Source: Chamaesiphon sp. | GTDB lineage: Bacteria > Cyanobacteriota > Cyanobacteriia > Cyanobacteriales > Chamaesiphonaceae | Direction: 5' to 3' | DNA length: 5,524 bases | NCBI GenBank assembly: GCA_026785875.1 | Contig: JAJAZF010000263.1 | Span: forward strand, 1-5,524 | Shown here: positions 5,402 through 5,524 of the stretch, piece by piece | Numbering within the stretch: position 1 is the first letter of the stretch | Layout: every line of letters begins with the position of its first letter | Notes under the pieces: generated by a model | Told to the model about the DNA's origin: nothing | Databases searched by the model: none | The model's input: only the letters and a program-made list of their open reading frames with translations | Translations under genes and position numbers: made by a program

Positions 5402-5428
5402 TTGCAAAAGTCATGATTGAGATATAAT
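5402..5428 (+). promoter_or_regulatory. Possible transposase promoter overlapping the IS terminal repeat
   Basis: TTGCAA (5402-5407) within the terminal repeat and a perfect TATAAT (5423-5428) are 15 bp apart, shorter than the best spacing. The -35 inside the inverted repeat is a common IS arrangement. A perfect 7-bp hairpin (5427-5433 with 5438-5444, loop AACA) overlaps the likely transcript start and precedes the transposase ATG by 10 nt. Confidence 0.35.
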
Positions 5429-5454
5429 GAGTAAACATACTCATGAAATAGTTG

Positions 5455-5524
5455 ATGAAATACGAAGAGGCTAAAAAGCTAATTCCAAGTGAGTTTAAGC
5501 GGTTGTGCGGAGTGTATCCAGAAA
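5455..5524 (+). CDS. IS5-family transposase, N-terminal 23 codons only
   Basis: The frame reads MKYEEAKKLIPSEFKRLCGV and then YPE up to the window edge. It resembles the N-terminus of cyanobacterial IS5-family DDE transposases, where a short helical segment containing FKRLCGV precedes the DNA-binding region. The catalytic DDE residues lie outside, so intactness cannot be judged. The ATG at 5455 is chosen because an earlier ATG at 5443 meets a TAG after one codon. No strong Shine-Dalgarno sequence is visible, as is common for weakly expressed transposases. Confidence 0.75.
   Translation, partial: MKYEEAKKLIPSEFKRLCGVYPE

Larger units (their letters stand above)
5395..5524 (+). mobile_element. 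IS5-family insertion sequence, left end only (cut by window edge)
   Basis: AGACCTCTTGCAAAAGTC (5395-5412) resembles the terminal inverted repeats of IS5-family elements (GAGACCTTTGCAAAA type). It is followed 42 bp later by the start of a transposase reading inward. The right end and the matching target duplication lie outside the window; the bases just before (TTA or TA) would fit the short target duplications of this family. The exact first base of the element is uncertain by one to three positions. Confidence 0.75.

Overview
The window is chromosomal DNA from a cyanobacterium; the genus cannot be fixed from the sequence. The evidence is three exact copies of the HIP1 octamer GCGATCGC plus very many partial GATCG/CGATCGAT sites, a chorismate lyase of the cyanobacterial (DUF98/PF01947) type, a pair of the GGTGYGTTA...TAACGCACC palindromic repeats common in cyanobacterial intergenic DNA, and a tRNA gene without an encoded CCA end.

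Layout from left to right, all intact genes on the + strand. (1) The 3' part of a GT-B glycosyltransferase of the glycogen-synthase-like type runs in from the left edge and stops at 1075. (2) A 511-bp non-coding gap (1076-1586) holds a 172-bp fold-back element with perfect 22-bp inverted repeats and TA at both ends, which looks like a MITE but has enough inner pairing that a structured RNA is a fair alternative. A TATAAT box, a HIP1 site and a good ribosome binding site precede the next gene. (3) An SbcD-type metallophosphoesterase nuclease (1587-2996) has a Ser/Asp-rich tail that ends in a possible sliding-clamp-binding peptide. (4) A 217-bp gap contains a 7-bp stem hairpin and two tandem copies of the palindromic repeat. 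(5) A COG1453-like aldo/keto reductase (3214-4395) has a C-terminal domain that has lost the usual ferredoxin-type cysteines. (6) A clear sigma-70 promoter drives tRNA-Leu(GAG) (4476-4557), followed by a strong intrinsic terminator. The tRNA leader contains 12 nt perfectly complementary to the tRNA's own anticodon loop and 3' anticodon stem. (7) A chorismate lyase gene, apparently with a TTG start (4672-5286), serves plastoquinone head-group synthesis. (8) A short minus-strand coding remnant faces it tail to tail, followed by the left end of an IS5-family insertion sequence with the first 23 codons of its transposase, cut by the window edge.

The genes do not form one pathway. They look like separate housekeeping transcription units (glycan synthesis, DNA end processing, an oxidoreductase, a tRNA, quinone synthesis) separated by mobile and repetitive intergenic DNA. 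I found no defence system, CRISPR array or new multigene system. The most unusual signals are the tRNA leader/anticodon complementarity and the fold-back element at 1274-1445.
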